Source: an uncultured Bacilli bacterium (GTDB lineage Bacteria > Bacillota_I > Bacilli_A > ML615J-28 > CAG-698). Taken from it: a DNA stretch of 17,923 nucleotides. The DNA is taken from positions 1-17,923 of the forward strand of contig CANQVW010000016.1 of NCBI GenBank assembly GCA_947627395.1. Reading direction: 5' to 3'. Every line of letters starts with the position of its first letter. Position 1 is the stretch's first letter. The notes below the pieces were generated by a model. It was not told the DNA's origin. It made no database searches and saw only the letters and a list, made by a program, of their open reading frames with translations. A program made the position numbers and the translations under genes. This document shows positions 1 through 6,918 of the stretch, piece after piece.

Positions 1-1206
1 GTTGAGTTCATGAATTCCTTCAATGATGATGGGTTGATCTTCTTCTACTTGAATGGTTTTTCCTACACTTCTTTTTCCAATTTTAAAATCAAAGAATGGA
101 AGTGTTATAGATTCCCCACCGATTAATTGAACCAATTGTTGATTAAAGAAATCAATGTCTAAAGCCTTAATATTTTCAAAATCAGGATTTCCTTCATCAT
201 CCAATGGTGTATCTTCACGATTTAAATAGTAATCATCCATAGAAATCATCACAGGTTTTAATCCTAGTGTCATGAGTTCAATGCGAAGACGATTGGAAAA
301 TGTTGTTTTTCCACTTGAAGAAGGACCAGCAATCGCAATTAAACGAATGTTTTTATTATTTTTAATTTGTTCTCCTATTTCCGCAAGCATATTATTATGT
401 TTTGTCTCACACATATGCACAAAATCAACAAAATCTCTATCCAAAGTAAATTCATTCATTGAAGCAATATTTTCTATTCCACATTGTTTTGACCATTTTC
501 TAGCATCAAAAATCATTTGACTAAAAGTAGGATCATCTTGAAAATGTGGAATTTCTCCATTAAATTCACTTCTTGGATATTGAATCACAAATCCAGGATA
601 ATATAATTGTAAAGCATAATTCTTGATATATCCTGTAGAGGGTAACATATATCCATACATATAATTTTGATAGTCTTTACATGTATACATATGAACCACT
701 TCTTCAGGACGATATAACAAAACTTGACATTTATCAACGTATCCTTCTTCTTGATAAATTCTTTCTGCTTCTTTTTTAGAAACATTCTTACGAGTAATTG
801 GTAAATCTTCATCTATAATATGATTTAATTCTTTTTGAATTAAATTTAAATATTCTTGATTTAATTTATGTTGACTATGGGTTATTTCTCCATAAAAAGA
901 CCTTGAAATAAAATGACTAAATACAATTTTAGCATTTTTATCAATTCTTCGTAAAGCCATAACAAGTAAATAACGTAACGTTGTTTGATAAACGCGTACA
1001 GCCTCGAAATCATCTAATCCTAAAAATTCAATGGTAGATGAGTTTTTAATTTGATATGTTAATTCTCGCAAACGATTGTTCACTTTAGCAACATAACATG
1101 TAATATGCAATTGTCTTGCTAGTTCTTCTATGGTTAATGGATTTTGAAAAGTAAACTTTTGCGATGATGAAATATCATGATGACCTAGAATTTGTATGGT
1201 AAACAT
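1..1206 (-). CDS. TGS-domain nucleoside kinase (uridine kinase family), 3' end outside window
   Basis: The reading frame is open for 402 codons from an ATG at 1206 and runs off the left edge, so the C-terminus is missing. Residues about 1-60 look like a TGS domain, followed by a region resembling the second additional domain of threonyl-tRNA synthetase (FSHFISRSFYGEI). A phosphoribulokinase/uridine-kinase domain follows: the P-loop GPSSSGKTTF begins at residue 294, then comes the SMDDYYLNRE segment that usually holds the substrate-binding Asp, and later IIIEGIHELN. Proteins with this order are known in Firmicutes as ATP-dependent nucleoside kinases that act on uridine/cytidine-type nucleosides in the cytosol. 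The start is set by GGAGGAAAAA just upstream. The gene has its own promoter and does not depend on the rplT transcript. The family call is firm; the exact substrate is inferred. Confidence 0.9.
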   Translation of the reverse strand, partial: MFTIQILGHHDISSSQKFTFQNPLTIEELARQLHITCYVAKVNNRLRELTYQIKNSSTIEFLGLDDFEAVRVYQTTLRYLLVMALRRIDKNAKIVFSHFISRSFYGEITHSQHKLNQEYLNLIQKELNHIIDEDLPITRKNVSKKEAERIYQEEGYVDKCQVLLYRPEEVVHMYTCKDYQNYMYGYMLPSTGYIKNYALQLYYPGFVIQYPRSEFNGEIPHFQDDPTFSQMIFDARKWSKQCGIENIASMNEFTLDRDFVDFVHMCETKHNNMLAEIGEQIKNNKNIRLIAIAGPSSSGKTTFSNRLRIELMTLGLKPVMISMDDYYLNREDTPLDDEGNPDFENIKALDIDFFNQQLVQLIGGESITLPFFDFKIGKRSVGKTIQVEEDQPIIIEGIHELN

Positions 1207-1242
1207 TTTTTCCTCCTTGTTCTATAAGATATGGATAACAAA

Positions 1243-1271
1243 ATTATACCAAATTTTTCCTAAAAAAGCAA
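1243..1271 (-). promoter_or_regulatory. Promoter of the nucleoside kinase gene
   Basis: On the minus strand there is TTGCTT (1271-1266), a 17-nt spacer, and TATAAT (1248-1243) preceded by TGG, i.e. an extended -10. The -35 box lies in the T-tract of the rplT terminator, so the two elements overlap. Confidence 0.7.
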
Positions 1272-1294
1272 AAAAAGCGTATAAAACGCTTTTT
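1262..1294 (-). terminator. Intrinsic terminator of infC-rpmI-rplT
   Basis: On the minus strand the rplT stop codon runs straight into the stem AAAAGCG, a loop of about 7 nt, and CGCTTTT, followed by a long T-run. The stop codon lies within the base of the hairpin. Confidence 0.85.
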
Positions 1295-1652
1295 ACTTTG
1301 CAAGTGCTGCTTTAGCAGTATCACATAATGATTTAAATCCTTCAACATCATGAATGGCAAGTTCAGATAACATTTTACGATTGATTTCAATGTTAGCTAA
1401 CTTTAAGCCATGCATCAACTGACTATAAGAAAGATTGTTTAATCTAGCTCCTGCATTGATACGTGTAATCCATAACTTTCTAAAATCTCTTTTTCTTCTT
1501 TTACGATCTCTATAAGCATAGGATAGGGATTTCATCACCTGTGCATTCGCTGTTTTATATAATGTATGTTTTGATCCAAAATAGCCTTTTGCTAATTTTA
1601 GTATTTTTTTATGTCTTCTTCTTGTAACAATTCCACCTTTTGTACGTGGCAT
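1293..1652 (-). CDS. rplT: 50S ribosomal protein L20
   Basis: This is a 119-residue, very basic protein starting MPRTKGG, the usual length and N-terminus of bL20. It carries the conserved RRRHKKILKLAKGYFG, YRDRKRRKRDFRKLWI and RINAGAR segments. L20 binds 23S rRNA early in 50S assembly and, in Bacillus and E. coli, also represses its own operon by binding mRNA; the leader in front of infC suggests the same here. It is the last gene of infC-rpmI-rplT. The start is preceded by AAAAAAGGAGG, and a terminator overlaps its stop codon. No anomalies were seen. Confidence 0.99.
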   Translation of the reverse strand: MPRTKGGIVTRRRHKKILKLAKGYFGSKHTLYKTANAQVMKSLSYAYRDRKRRKRDFRKLWITRINAGARLNNLSYSQLMHGLKLANIEINRKMLSELAIHDVEGFKSLCDTAKAALAK

Positions 1653-1682
1653 AACTCATTCCTCCTTTTTTATTTTCATTTT

Positions 1683-1883
1683 TTATCGAACATTACTAAG
1701 CATTTGGCTGATATGCTTTTTATCAGCTGTACAAATGGTACTAGATTTACGTAAATGACGAACTCTTTTTTGTGTTTTTCCAGGGGCTAAATGGCTTGTT
1801 CCTGGGCGCCATCTTTTAATTCCACCATTTCCTGTAATTTTGAAACGTTTCTTTGTTCCACTATGTGTTTTCATTTTAGGCAT
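1683..1883 (-). CDS. rpmI: 50S ribosomal protein L35
   Basis: This is a 66-residue basic protein starting MPKMKTHSGTKKRFKITG with the conserved HLAPGKTQKRVRHLR segment, the full usual length of bL35, a structural protein of the large ribosomal subunit. It sits between infC (18 nt upstream) and rplT (30 nt downstream), the standard order in Bacteria. AGGAG lies about 11 nt before the ATG. It is expressed from the infC promoter, and no separate promoter was seen. Confidence 0.99.
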   Translation of the reverse strand: MPKMKTHSGTKKRFKITGNGGIKRWRPGTSHLAPGKTQKRVRHLRKSSTICTADKKHISQMLSNVR

Positions 1884-1901
1884 AATTCTTTCAACTCCTA
1901 T

Positions 1902-2450
1902 CTACTTTTTTTCTTTTTTTGGTGTTAAAACAGCAAAGACACTTTTTCCTTCTAAAACAGGTTTACTTTCTACTGTTGCAATCTCAGAAGTTGCATCAAT
2001 GTATCTTTGTAATACTTGAATATCAGGATCTCCCATATTAAGTAATCTCGCTCTTCGATTGAAGCGAAGGGTTACTTTCAACTTATTTCCTTGTTGAAGA
2101 AACTTTGTGCCTTGTTTTAACTTCGTATCAAAGTCATTGGAACTAATCACTGGTGTTAACCAAACTTCTTTGACACATATAATCGTTTGATTTTTTTTGG
2201 CAACTCTTGCTCTCTTTTGTTGTTCGTAACGATACTTACTATAATCCATTAAACGACATACTGGAGTAGTTGCATTTGGAGCAACACAAACTAAATCTAA
2301 GTTACGTTCTTCAGCAATCTTTAATGCTTCTTGTAGTTTTTTAACTCCTAAAGAGTTTCCAGCATCATCCACAACAAGAACCTGTTCTGCTTTAATATTT
2401 TCATTGACTAAAGCTTCATTTTTGCGATCTTGATTTTGATTTTTATTGAT
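1902..2450 (-). CDS. infC: Translation initiation factor IF-3, apparent AUC start
   Basis: The protein carries the IF3 N-domain (NEALVNENIKAEQVLVVDD, then the CRLMDYSKYRYEQQK segment) and the C-domain (KEVWLTPVISSNDFDTKL, then VTLRFNRRARL). It binds the 30S subunit, blocks premature joining with 50S and checks the start codon. An ATG exists nine codons further upstream (2477), but it has no Shine-Dalgarno, and the strong AGGGAGGTG (2465-2457) lies inside that extension. The only in-frame codon at correct spacing, 8 nt after GGAGG, is ATC at 2450-2448. IF3 discriminates against non-AUG starts, and infC genes of other bacteria use AUU, AUC or AUA for autoregulation, so I place the start at ATC, giving 182 residues. 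If the ATG were used the protein would have nine extra residues not typical of IF3. Confidence 0.93.
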   Translation of the reverse strand: MNKNQNQDRKNEALVNENIKAEQVLVVDDAGNSLGVKKLQEALKIAEERNLDLVCVAPNATTPVCRLMDYSKYRYEQQKRARVAKKNQTIICVKEVWLTPVISSNDFDTKLKQGTKFLQQGNKLKVTLRFNRRARLLNMGDPDIQVLQRYIDATSEIATVESKPVLEGKSVFAVLTPKKEKK

Positions 2451-2456
2451 ATTCGA

Positions 2457-2465
2457 CACCTCCCT
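2457..2465 (-). promoter_or_regulatory. infC ribosome binding site that decides the AUC start
   Basis: AGGGAGGTG is a near-perfect match to the 16S anti-Shine-Dalgarno. GGAGG ends 8 nt before ATC (2450). The site would lie inside the coding sequence if the ATG at 2477 were the start. Confidence 0.75.
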
Positions 2466-2477
2466 GTATCTTATCAT

Positions 2478-2620
2478 ATTACCATAAGCGATAAAAAAGA
2501 AAATGAGTGCACAAAAGCACTCACAAAATCACAAAACAACTATATTAGTGACATCAACCTACCAACATCATCAGTCAGGTGAGAAGTGAGTACTTCTTCT
2601 TTCCACTATGATAAACTATA
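2478..2620 (-). promoter_or_regulatory. L20-type attenuator leader of infC-rpmI-rplT
   Basis: The untranslated leader holds three pairings that exclude each other. The first is a hairpin at 2597-2582 (arms AGAAGT/ACTTCT). The second is an antiterminator in which GTACTCAC (2593-2586) pairs over 8 bp, one of them a G-U wobble, with GTGAGTGC (2524-2517). The third is the terminator whose 5' arm uses that same GTGAGTGC. The segment 2580-2547 (TGACTGATG to GATGTCA) can also fold and may be the rRNA-mimic. In Bacillus subtilis, L20 represses this operon by promoting premature termination. Assignment to the Rfam L20_leader class is inferred from gene context and architecture. Confidence 0.75.
2492..2523 (-). 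terminator. Attenuator terminator upstream of infC
   Basis: On the minus strand TGAGTGC (2523-2517), a 6-nt loop and GCACTCA (2510-2504) are followed by TTTTCTTTTTT. It lies between the operon promoter and infC, so it must be conditional. Confidence 0.85.
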
Positions 2621-2625
2621 CGTAT

Positions 2626-2654
2626 ATTGTACATGAAAAAGTCTCACTTGTCAA
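2626..2654 (-). promoter_or_regulatory. Promoter of infC-rpmI-rplT
   Basis: TTGACA (2654-2649) matches the consensus -35 exactly. It is followed by a 17-nt spacer and TACAAT (2631-2626). Transcription should start near 2619. Confidence 0.9.
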
Positions 2655-2655
2655 G

Positions 2656-2690
2656 AAAAAAATAACAAATTTAAACTTAATAATTTAAAT
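2656..2690 (-). terminator. Possible weak terminator of the ABC operon
   Basis: ATTTAAA (2690-2684), an 8-nt loop containing the permease stop codon, and TTTAAAT (2675-2669) are followed by TTGTTATTTTTTT. The stem is A/T only, so termination is probably leaky into the infC promoter region. Confidence 0.4.
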
Positions 2691-3390
2691 CCTTTTTAGA
2701 ATATGTTAAAAGATTGATCACAATGATTCCAACAAGTAAAAAAATTAATTGCAATCCACCATAATATGAACTCATCCATTGAGTTTGAAAATTAGGAAAG
2801 AAAAATAAAATGATATTTTGTCCTACGGATAGGTGACCTTCATCCATCCAACTTGAAGTTAATAAAAAGAAGGAAAGAGGAAGAATACTTACAAAAAAAG
2901 TTCTAAGACAGACCATGCACCATAAACCATATAATCCATAGATACTAATGATGAACCACATCGATAAATAAGATTTCCAATCCACTACAGATAAATGAAA
3001 ACCAGGAATAAAGATTTTGCCAAAAATTCCATAACATAAAAAAAACATCCATACAAATATAAAAAGAAAAAAACATTGGAAAATGATTTTACTGAATAAA
3101 TATTTTGTTCTAGAAATATGAGAAGTAAGTAGTAAATAAGAAATAAAATCTATTTTTTCTGTTAATCCATAACAAAATAAAAAAACAGATAAAAAGACAA
3201 GAATCATTTTAATATAAAAAAGAGAATCTAGTAAATAAATGATTTTATTTTCTTCGTAGGATTGGCTTGTATCTACACTACATGCATTTATGAAACAACA
3301 AATTCCAAGAAGTAAAAAAACGCTTACAAAAACAAGAATAGTTCTTTTAGATAAATAGACTCTAGCATGGAAGAGAATCATTTTCATCAT
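2677..3390 (-). CDS. ABC-2 type transporter permease subunit
   Basis: This is a 237-residue, highly hydrophobic protein with about six predicted membrane segments, near residues 18-38, 55-75, 102-125, 140-160, 165-178 and 213-230. It is rich in Phe and Ile. I recognise no close family; the length and topology fit ABC-2 export permeases that pair with a single ATPase. The start at 3390 has GAGGT 7 nt upstream and lies 29 nt inside the end of the ATPase gene, which indicates translational coupling and a shared complex. It is the last gene of the four-gene unit with the 210-residue and 311-residue envelope proteins. The substrate is unknown. The permease call rests on hydrophobicity and neighbourhood rather than on a motif. 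Confidence 0.75.
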   Translation of the reverse strand: MMKMILFHARVYLSKRTILVFVSVFLLLGICCFINACSVDTSQSYEENKIIYLLDSLFYIKMILVFLSVFLFCYGLTEKIDFISYLLLTSHISRTKYLFSKIIFQCFFLFIFVWMFFLCYGIFGKIFIPGFHLSVVDWKSYLSMWFIISIYGLYGLWCMVCLRTFFVSILPLSFFLLTSSWMDEGHLSVGQNIILFFFPNFQTQWMSSYYGGLQLIFLLVGIIVINLLTYSKKDLNY

Positions 3391-3979
3391 ATAAGTGACC
3401 TCTTTTCATGTGTAATATCTTGTCATAATTTTGATAATATTTAGGATAATGAGTTGTAATTAAAATAGTTTTTCCCTCTTCTTTTATTTTTTTTATTTTG
3501 TCTAAGAAAAAGGTTTGATAAGTATCATCTAATCCTGATAGAGGTTCATCAAAAATATAAAGATCAGGTTGATGAAGTGTGGCTTGTAATAAAAAGACTT
3601 TTTGCAACATTCCTTTTGAAAGTTGTTGCAAAGATTTATGTCGGGGTATTTCCCATAACATACAAGCTTCCTCAATTTTTTGATTCATTTCTTTTTTGTT
3701 GCATCCGCGTAATAGATAAAGTTGTTTTAAAAATGTCTCTATCTTCATGCCATCTATTGGATAATGTTTTTCAGGCACATATCCAATAGACGATGCACGA
3801 CATTCTATCTTTCCTTGATTTAAATGGATGAGTCCTAAAATGGATTTCATAAATGTTGATTTTCCACTTCCATTATGTCCAACAATTAAATAATACTCCC
3901 CACGTTTAAAATGATAATAGGAAATATCTAATACCATTTCATGATGATATTTCTTTTGAATGTGGTCTACTTCAATCAT
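3362..3979 (-). CDS. ABC transporter ATP-binding protein
   Basis: This is a 205-residue nucleotide-binding domain. The Walker A motif GHNGSGKST is at residues 34-42, the signature LSKGM at 120-124, Walker B LYIFDEPLSGLD at about 140-151 (catalytic E145), and the H-loop His177 in TTHYPK. The usual Q-loop position reads GYVPEKH, with Glu instead of Gln, a variant seen in ABC-2 exporters of the drug/bacitracin type. It energises the adjacent permease. Its ATG overlaps the stop of the upstream gene (ATGA), and its own 3' end overlaps the permease gene, so stoichiometric synthesis is likely. No strong ribosome binding site precedes it, consistent with coupling. The substrate is not apparent. Confidence 0.93.
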   Translation of the reverse strand: MIEVDHIQKKYHHEMVLDISYYHFKRGEYYLIVGHNGSGKSTFMKSILGLIHLNQGKIECRASSIGYVPEKHYPIDGMKIETFLKQLYLLRGCNKKEMNQKIEEACMLWEIPRHKSLQQLSKGMLQKVFLLQATLHQPDLYIFDEPLSGLDDTYQTFFLDKIKKIKEEGKTILITTHYPKYYQNYDKILHMKRGHLYDENDSLPC

Positions 3980-4911
3980 GATTCATATTGATATATCGTT
4001 ATCTTATCTTGATCTATGCTTTCATAATGATTGATAAAAAATAGATAAGGTTCGATATAACATACTCTTTCTTCATTGGCATATAAGTAATTTATTTTGA
4101 TGGAAAAAGATTGTACGACATAAAGATCATCATATAGAATAGGAAAATAAAAAATCTTATTCTCTAAAGGTGCTAAATGAATTTGTAAATTTTCTTCGAT
4201 TGGTTCTAACGTTTCTTTATCTTTTGTTAATACATCTTCTTCTGTTAATTTTTCATTGTATTCTTTAATTTCAGAAATATCATTTCCAATATGCAAATTA
4301 TGATCCATAATAGTTACCTTTTGTAAAATGATTTCTTGCGTAGACTGATTTCTAAATCCTAAAAACATTCCTGAAAGAAAAATATTGTTATTTTGCGTGG
4401 TGGTTGTACCACGAATCGTGGACAAGGAAAATTGGTCTTGAGAAAAAGTAGTCACTTTATTGTAAGACATTTTTCCTATCTTCATTTTTGCATGAACTTG
4501 ATTACGAAAATTTAAATTCAAATAAAGTTCAGGAAAATACCAGCTCATTTCATCTGAAGGATGAAAATCAATTTCGCATTCAAAAACAGCCATAGAATAT
4601 TTATCCTTTTTAATTTTTACTTTTTGATCCAAAAAAGAAATATTATTTACCTTTACTTGAAAGAAATCTTCTTCAGAAATATTGGATAAATAAGCCTTTT
4701 CAATTTGACTTGGATCACTAAAATAGGAAGATTTTTGATTTAATAAAATCGGAACAGATATTTGATCTACATCCTCTACTTTTGAAGTGATTGTATAATC
4801 TTTTAAAACAACAACAGCTTTCACTTGTTTTGGTGTTGATGATATAAGGAAAAGAATTAAAACTATAATAATTAGGACTAAGCTTGTCCCGATTGCAATC
4901 CATTTACGCAT
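3976..4911 (-). CDS. Membrane-anchored extracytoplasmic protein of unknown function
   Basis: I do not recognise this 311-residue protein. It has a short basic N-terminus (MRKW), one hydrophobic segment at about residues 4-25 and then a long polar part, so it is probably a type II anchored protein with the bulk outside the cell. The outer part alternates beta-like stretches with acidic linkers (around residues 220-240) and has a single Cys (Cys285) near the C-terminus. A TTG six codons upstream (4929) could extend the frame, but it lacks a Shine-Dalgarno. The ATG at 4911 overlaps the upstream stop by 8 nt (ATGCGTAA) and has GAGAAG before it, so I chose it. The 3' end overlaps the ATPase start by ATGA. 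It is perhaps an accessory or sensor subunit of the ABC transporter. Confidence 0.8.
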   Translation of the reverse strand: MRKWIAIGTSLVLIIIVLILFLISSTPKQVKAVVVLKDYTITSKVEDVDQISVPILLNQKSSYFSDPSQIEKAYLSNISEEDFFQVKVNNISFLDQKVKIKKDKYSMAVFECEIDFHPSDEMSWYFPELYLNLNFRNQVHAKMKIGKMSYNKVTTFSQDQFSLSTIRGTTTTQNNNIFLSGMFLGFRNQSTQEIILQKVTIMDHNLHIGNDISEIKEYNEKLTEEDVLTKDKETLEPIEENLQIHLAPLENKIFYFPILYDDLYVVQSFSIKINYLYANEERVCYIEPYLFFINHYESIDQDKITIYQYES

Positions 4912-5536
4912 CTTCTTCTCGTAACTCAAAACATGTACTAACGATATCTACTACTTCATAAGAACCTTTTTTAGTTGTTACTCCTAAAAAGTAGGATTTA
5001 CGTATTCCATTGGTTACTTTCGCCTCCCCAACAATTCTTAAACTTACTTTTTTATTTGGATAAATGATAACTGACATTTTTCCATTTTCTGTTGTTTTTA
5101 TATAATCATCTGTTGCATAAGTAACAGATAATTCTCCATTTCCTGTAATTTCTCCTTTTTTTGCTTTGTATACCCCTTTAGCACTTAAAGATCCTTTAAC
5201 AGAAACACTTACCTCAGAATAAATGACAGTACTTAAATCATAGGCAAAGGTGTAGGCTTCTCGTGTTTTGTTACTTCTTGAAAAAATGGTTGTGCTAACA
5301 TAAGAAGCATTTGCATAAGTTAAAAAACGTTTGTCTGTAGTACCAAATACTTTACGTTTTAATTCATCTAAACTCGCTTCAATGAACACTTCTGGATAAT
5401 CTACTATTAAACTTCCTCCGTCTGTTAAGACGAGTTCCGCAAACTGGTCATGTCCTGTCTTAGAATAAGGATCTACTCCTTTATCTTTTACAGAAGATAG
5501 GCCAAATACTAAAAGAACCATTAAAATATATTTCAT
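4904..5536 (-). CDS. Secreted protein of unknown function, first gene of the ABC operon
   Basis: This is a 210-residue protein with an N-terminal signal peptide (one Lys, then a hydrophobic stretch over residues 3-15) and no lipobox, so release by signal peptidase I or retention by the uncleaved segment are both possible. The rest is rich in Ser, Thr, Val, Tyr and Lys with alternating polar/hydrophobic runs, suggesting a beta-sandwich or beta-barrel fold. A Gly/Lys-rich region at about 115-140 reads like repeated short strands (KGSLSAKG, KGEITGNGELS). I recognise no family. AAAGGAGAAAC precedes the ATG. It heads the unit, followed by the anchored protein, ATPase and permease. I see no strong promoter; AT-rich -10-like hexamers lie between 5555 and 5580. 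The pepP terminator separates it from upstream genes. Confidence 0.8.
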   Translation of the reverse strand: MKYILMVLLVFGLSSVKDKGVDPYSKTGHDQFAELVLTDGGSLIVDYPEVFIEASLDELKRKVFGTTDKRFLTYANASYVSTTIFSRSNKTREAYTFAYDLSTVIYSEVSVSVKGSLSAKGVYKAKKGEITGNGELSVTYATDDYIKTTENGKMSVIIYPNKKVSLRIVGEAKVTNGIRKSYFLGVTTKKGSYEVVDIVSTCFELREEDA

Positions 5537-5611
5537 ATGTTTCTCCTTTCTTTAGATTCTTCAATGATATATTTTAAAATAATGTTCATTTTTACTTGTT
5601 AAAAAATATTT

Positions 5612-5645
5612 TTATTAAAAAAAGTTCTGAAATGAATCAGAACTT
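5612..5645 (-). terminator. Intrinsic terminator of the CDF-pepP operon
   Basis: On the minus strand AAGTTCTGA (5645-5637), a 6-nt loop and TCAGAACTT (5630-5622) form a perfect 9-bp stem ending in a T-run. It starts just after the pepP stop. Confidence 0.92.
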
Positions 5646-5649
5646 GTAT

Positions 5650-6903
5650 TTATTTTTGCATCATGTTTTCAATGTCATCAATTTCTTTAATAATATCGTG
5701 ACTTAAGTTAATAGCGCCATCTTCCGTAATTAATACATTATCTTCAATACGAATACCAATACCTTCTTCTTCAATATAAAGACCTGGTTCTACAGTCATT
5801 ACCATTCCTGGAAAGAAATGAATTTTACGAAGATCTGGATCATGAGTATCTAGGCCAATGGAATGCCCAATAGAATGCCAATAATATTTTCTAAACTCTT
5901 CGTCCTTTTGAATAAGTCCCAGTCTTTTTAAACCTGCAATTAAAATAGAATTTGCATATTGGTTATATTCATCCCAGGTCAAACCTGGTTTTAAGAAAGC
6001 AATACATTTTTTATTACAATCCAAAACAATTTCATAGATTTGTTTTTGCCTTTCTGTAAAATGGCCATTGACAGGATATGTACGAGAAATATCAGAAATA
6101 TAGAAATCTGTGCGACAACCTAAATCAAATAAAATTAAATCTCCGTCTTTTGTTTTTGTATTGTTTTTTACATAATGCAATATCGTTGCATTTTTACCTG
6201 TTGCACAAATGGTGGTAAAGGAAGTATCCTTTTGCCCATGATATTTAATTTGACTATCAAAAAATGTTTCAACTTGATATTCATATAAATTGGGTTTTAA
6301 ATTCTTCATGACATTTTCTAAGGCGACTTTAGTAACATCGATACTTTCTTGAATCTTTTTTACTTCATTAGATGATTTATTCATACGTAAACGAATCACT
6401 TTGGGATAAGCATTTTCAATATGAACTTCTGGATAATCTTTTTTAAATTTTTGACTAAAAGCTACACCTAAATTTAAGTAATCTAAATCTTCTCTGCGTT
6501 CTAAATCTAAATATAAATTTTCAATTTCTTCACAATTCTTCCTAGAAGGATTAAATAAACTATATATTTTTTTATCAAAAATAGGTAAATATTCAATAGA
6601 AGAAATTCCCGAAATTATATGAGCTTCTTCTTTTGTAAGTTTCATTCCTACCCATTTTGCCTGCTCTAAATCATTTTCTTCAATGAATAAATATTCTTTC
6701 ATTTCTTCTGTTTTCACAAGAAGTAAAATCACATGAGCTTGATTGATTCCCGTAAGATAATAAAAGTTTTTATTCACTTCAAAAGGAAAATCTTGGTCAC
6801 CACTTTTTTGAAAAACACGACCAGAGAAAAATATGGCACAACTTTTTTCTTTCATTTTCTCACAAAAAAGTTGTCTACGACGAATGTACTCTTGTTGATT
6901 CAT
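5650..6903 (-). CDS. pepP: Xaa-Pro aminopeptidase, M24B family
   Basis: This is a 417-residue cytosolic metallopeptidase that removes an N-terminal residue when Pro is in second place. Residues about 1-135 form the AMP_N (aminopeptidase P N-terminal) domain; the pita-bread catalytic domain follows from about 180. All five dinuclear metal ligands are present: Asp260 (FDLG), Asp271 (ISDISRTYP), His347 (HSIGHSIGLD), Glu372 (MTVEPGLY) and Glu387 (RIEDNVL), along with the conserved His243. Length and motif order are those of PepP-type enzymes, which usually bind Mn(II). AAGGGA lies 5 nt before the ATG. The gene starts 15 nt after a Mn-type CDF exporter gene and should be co-transcribed with it, ending at the terminator near 5645. 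No defect was seen. Confidence 0.95.
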   Translation of the reverse strand: MNQQEYIRRRQLFCEKMKEKSCAIFFSGRVFQKSGDQDFPFEVNKNFYYLTGINQAHVILLLVKTEEMKEYLFIEENDLEQAKWVGMKLTKEEAHIISGISSIEYLPIFDKKIYSLFNPSRKNCEEIENLYLDLERREDLDYLNLGVAFSQKFKKDYPEVHIENAYPKVIRLRMNKSSNEVKKIQESIDVTKVALENVMKNLKPNLYEYQVETFFDSQIKYHGQKDTSFTTICATGKNATILHYVKNNTKTKDGDLILFDLGCRTDFYISDISRTYPVNGHFTERQKQIYEIVLDCNKKCIAFLKPGLTWDEYNQYANSILIAGLKRLGLIQKDEEFRKYYWHSIGHSIGLDTHDPDLRKIHFFPGMVMTVEPGLYIEEEGIGIRIEDNVLITEDGAINLSHDIIKEIDDIENMMQK

Positions 6904-6918
6904 GTTGTTCCCTTCTTT

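Noticed and set aside
585..812. Minus-strand frame inside the nucleoside kinase gene
   Set aside because: The nucleoside kinase frame is open across the whole stretch with recognisable domains, so this is a shadow in a different frame.
4718..4903. Frame within the 311-residue anchored protein gene
   Set aside because: It is a shadow frame inside a real coding sequence with no start signal of its own.
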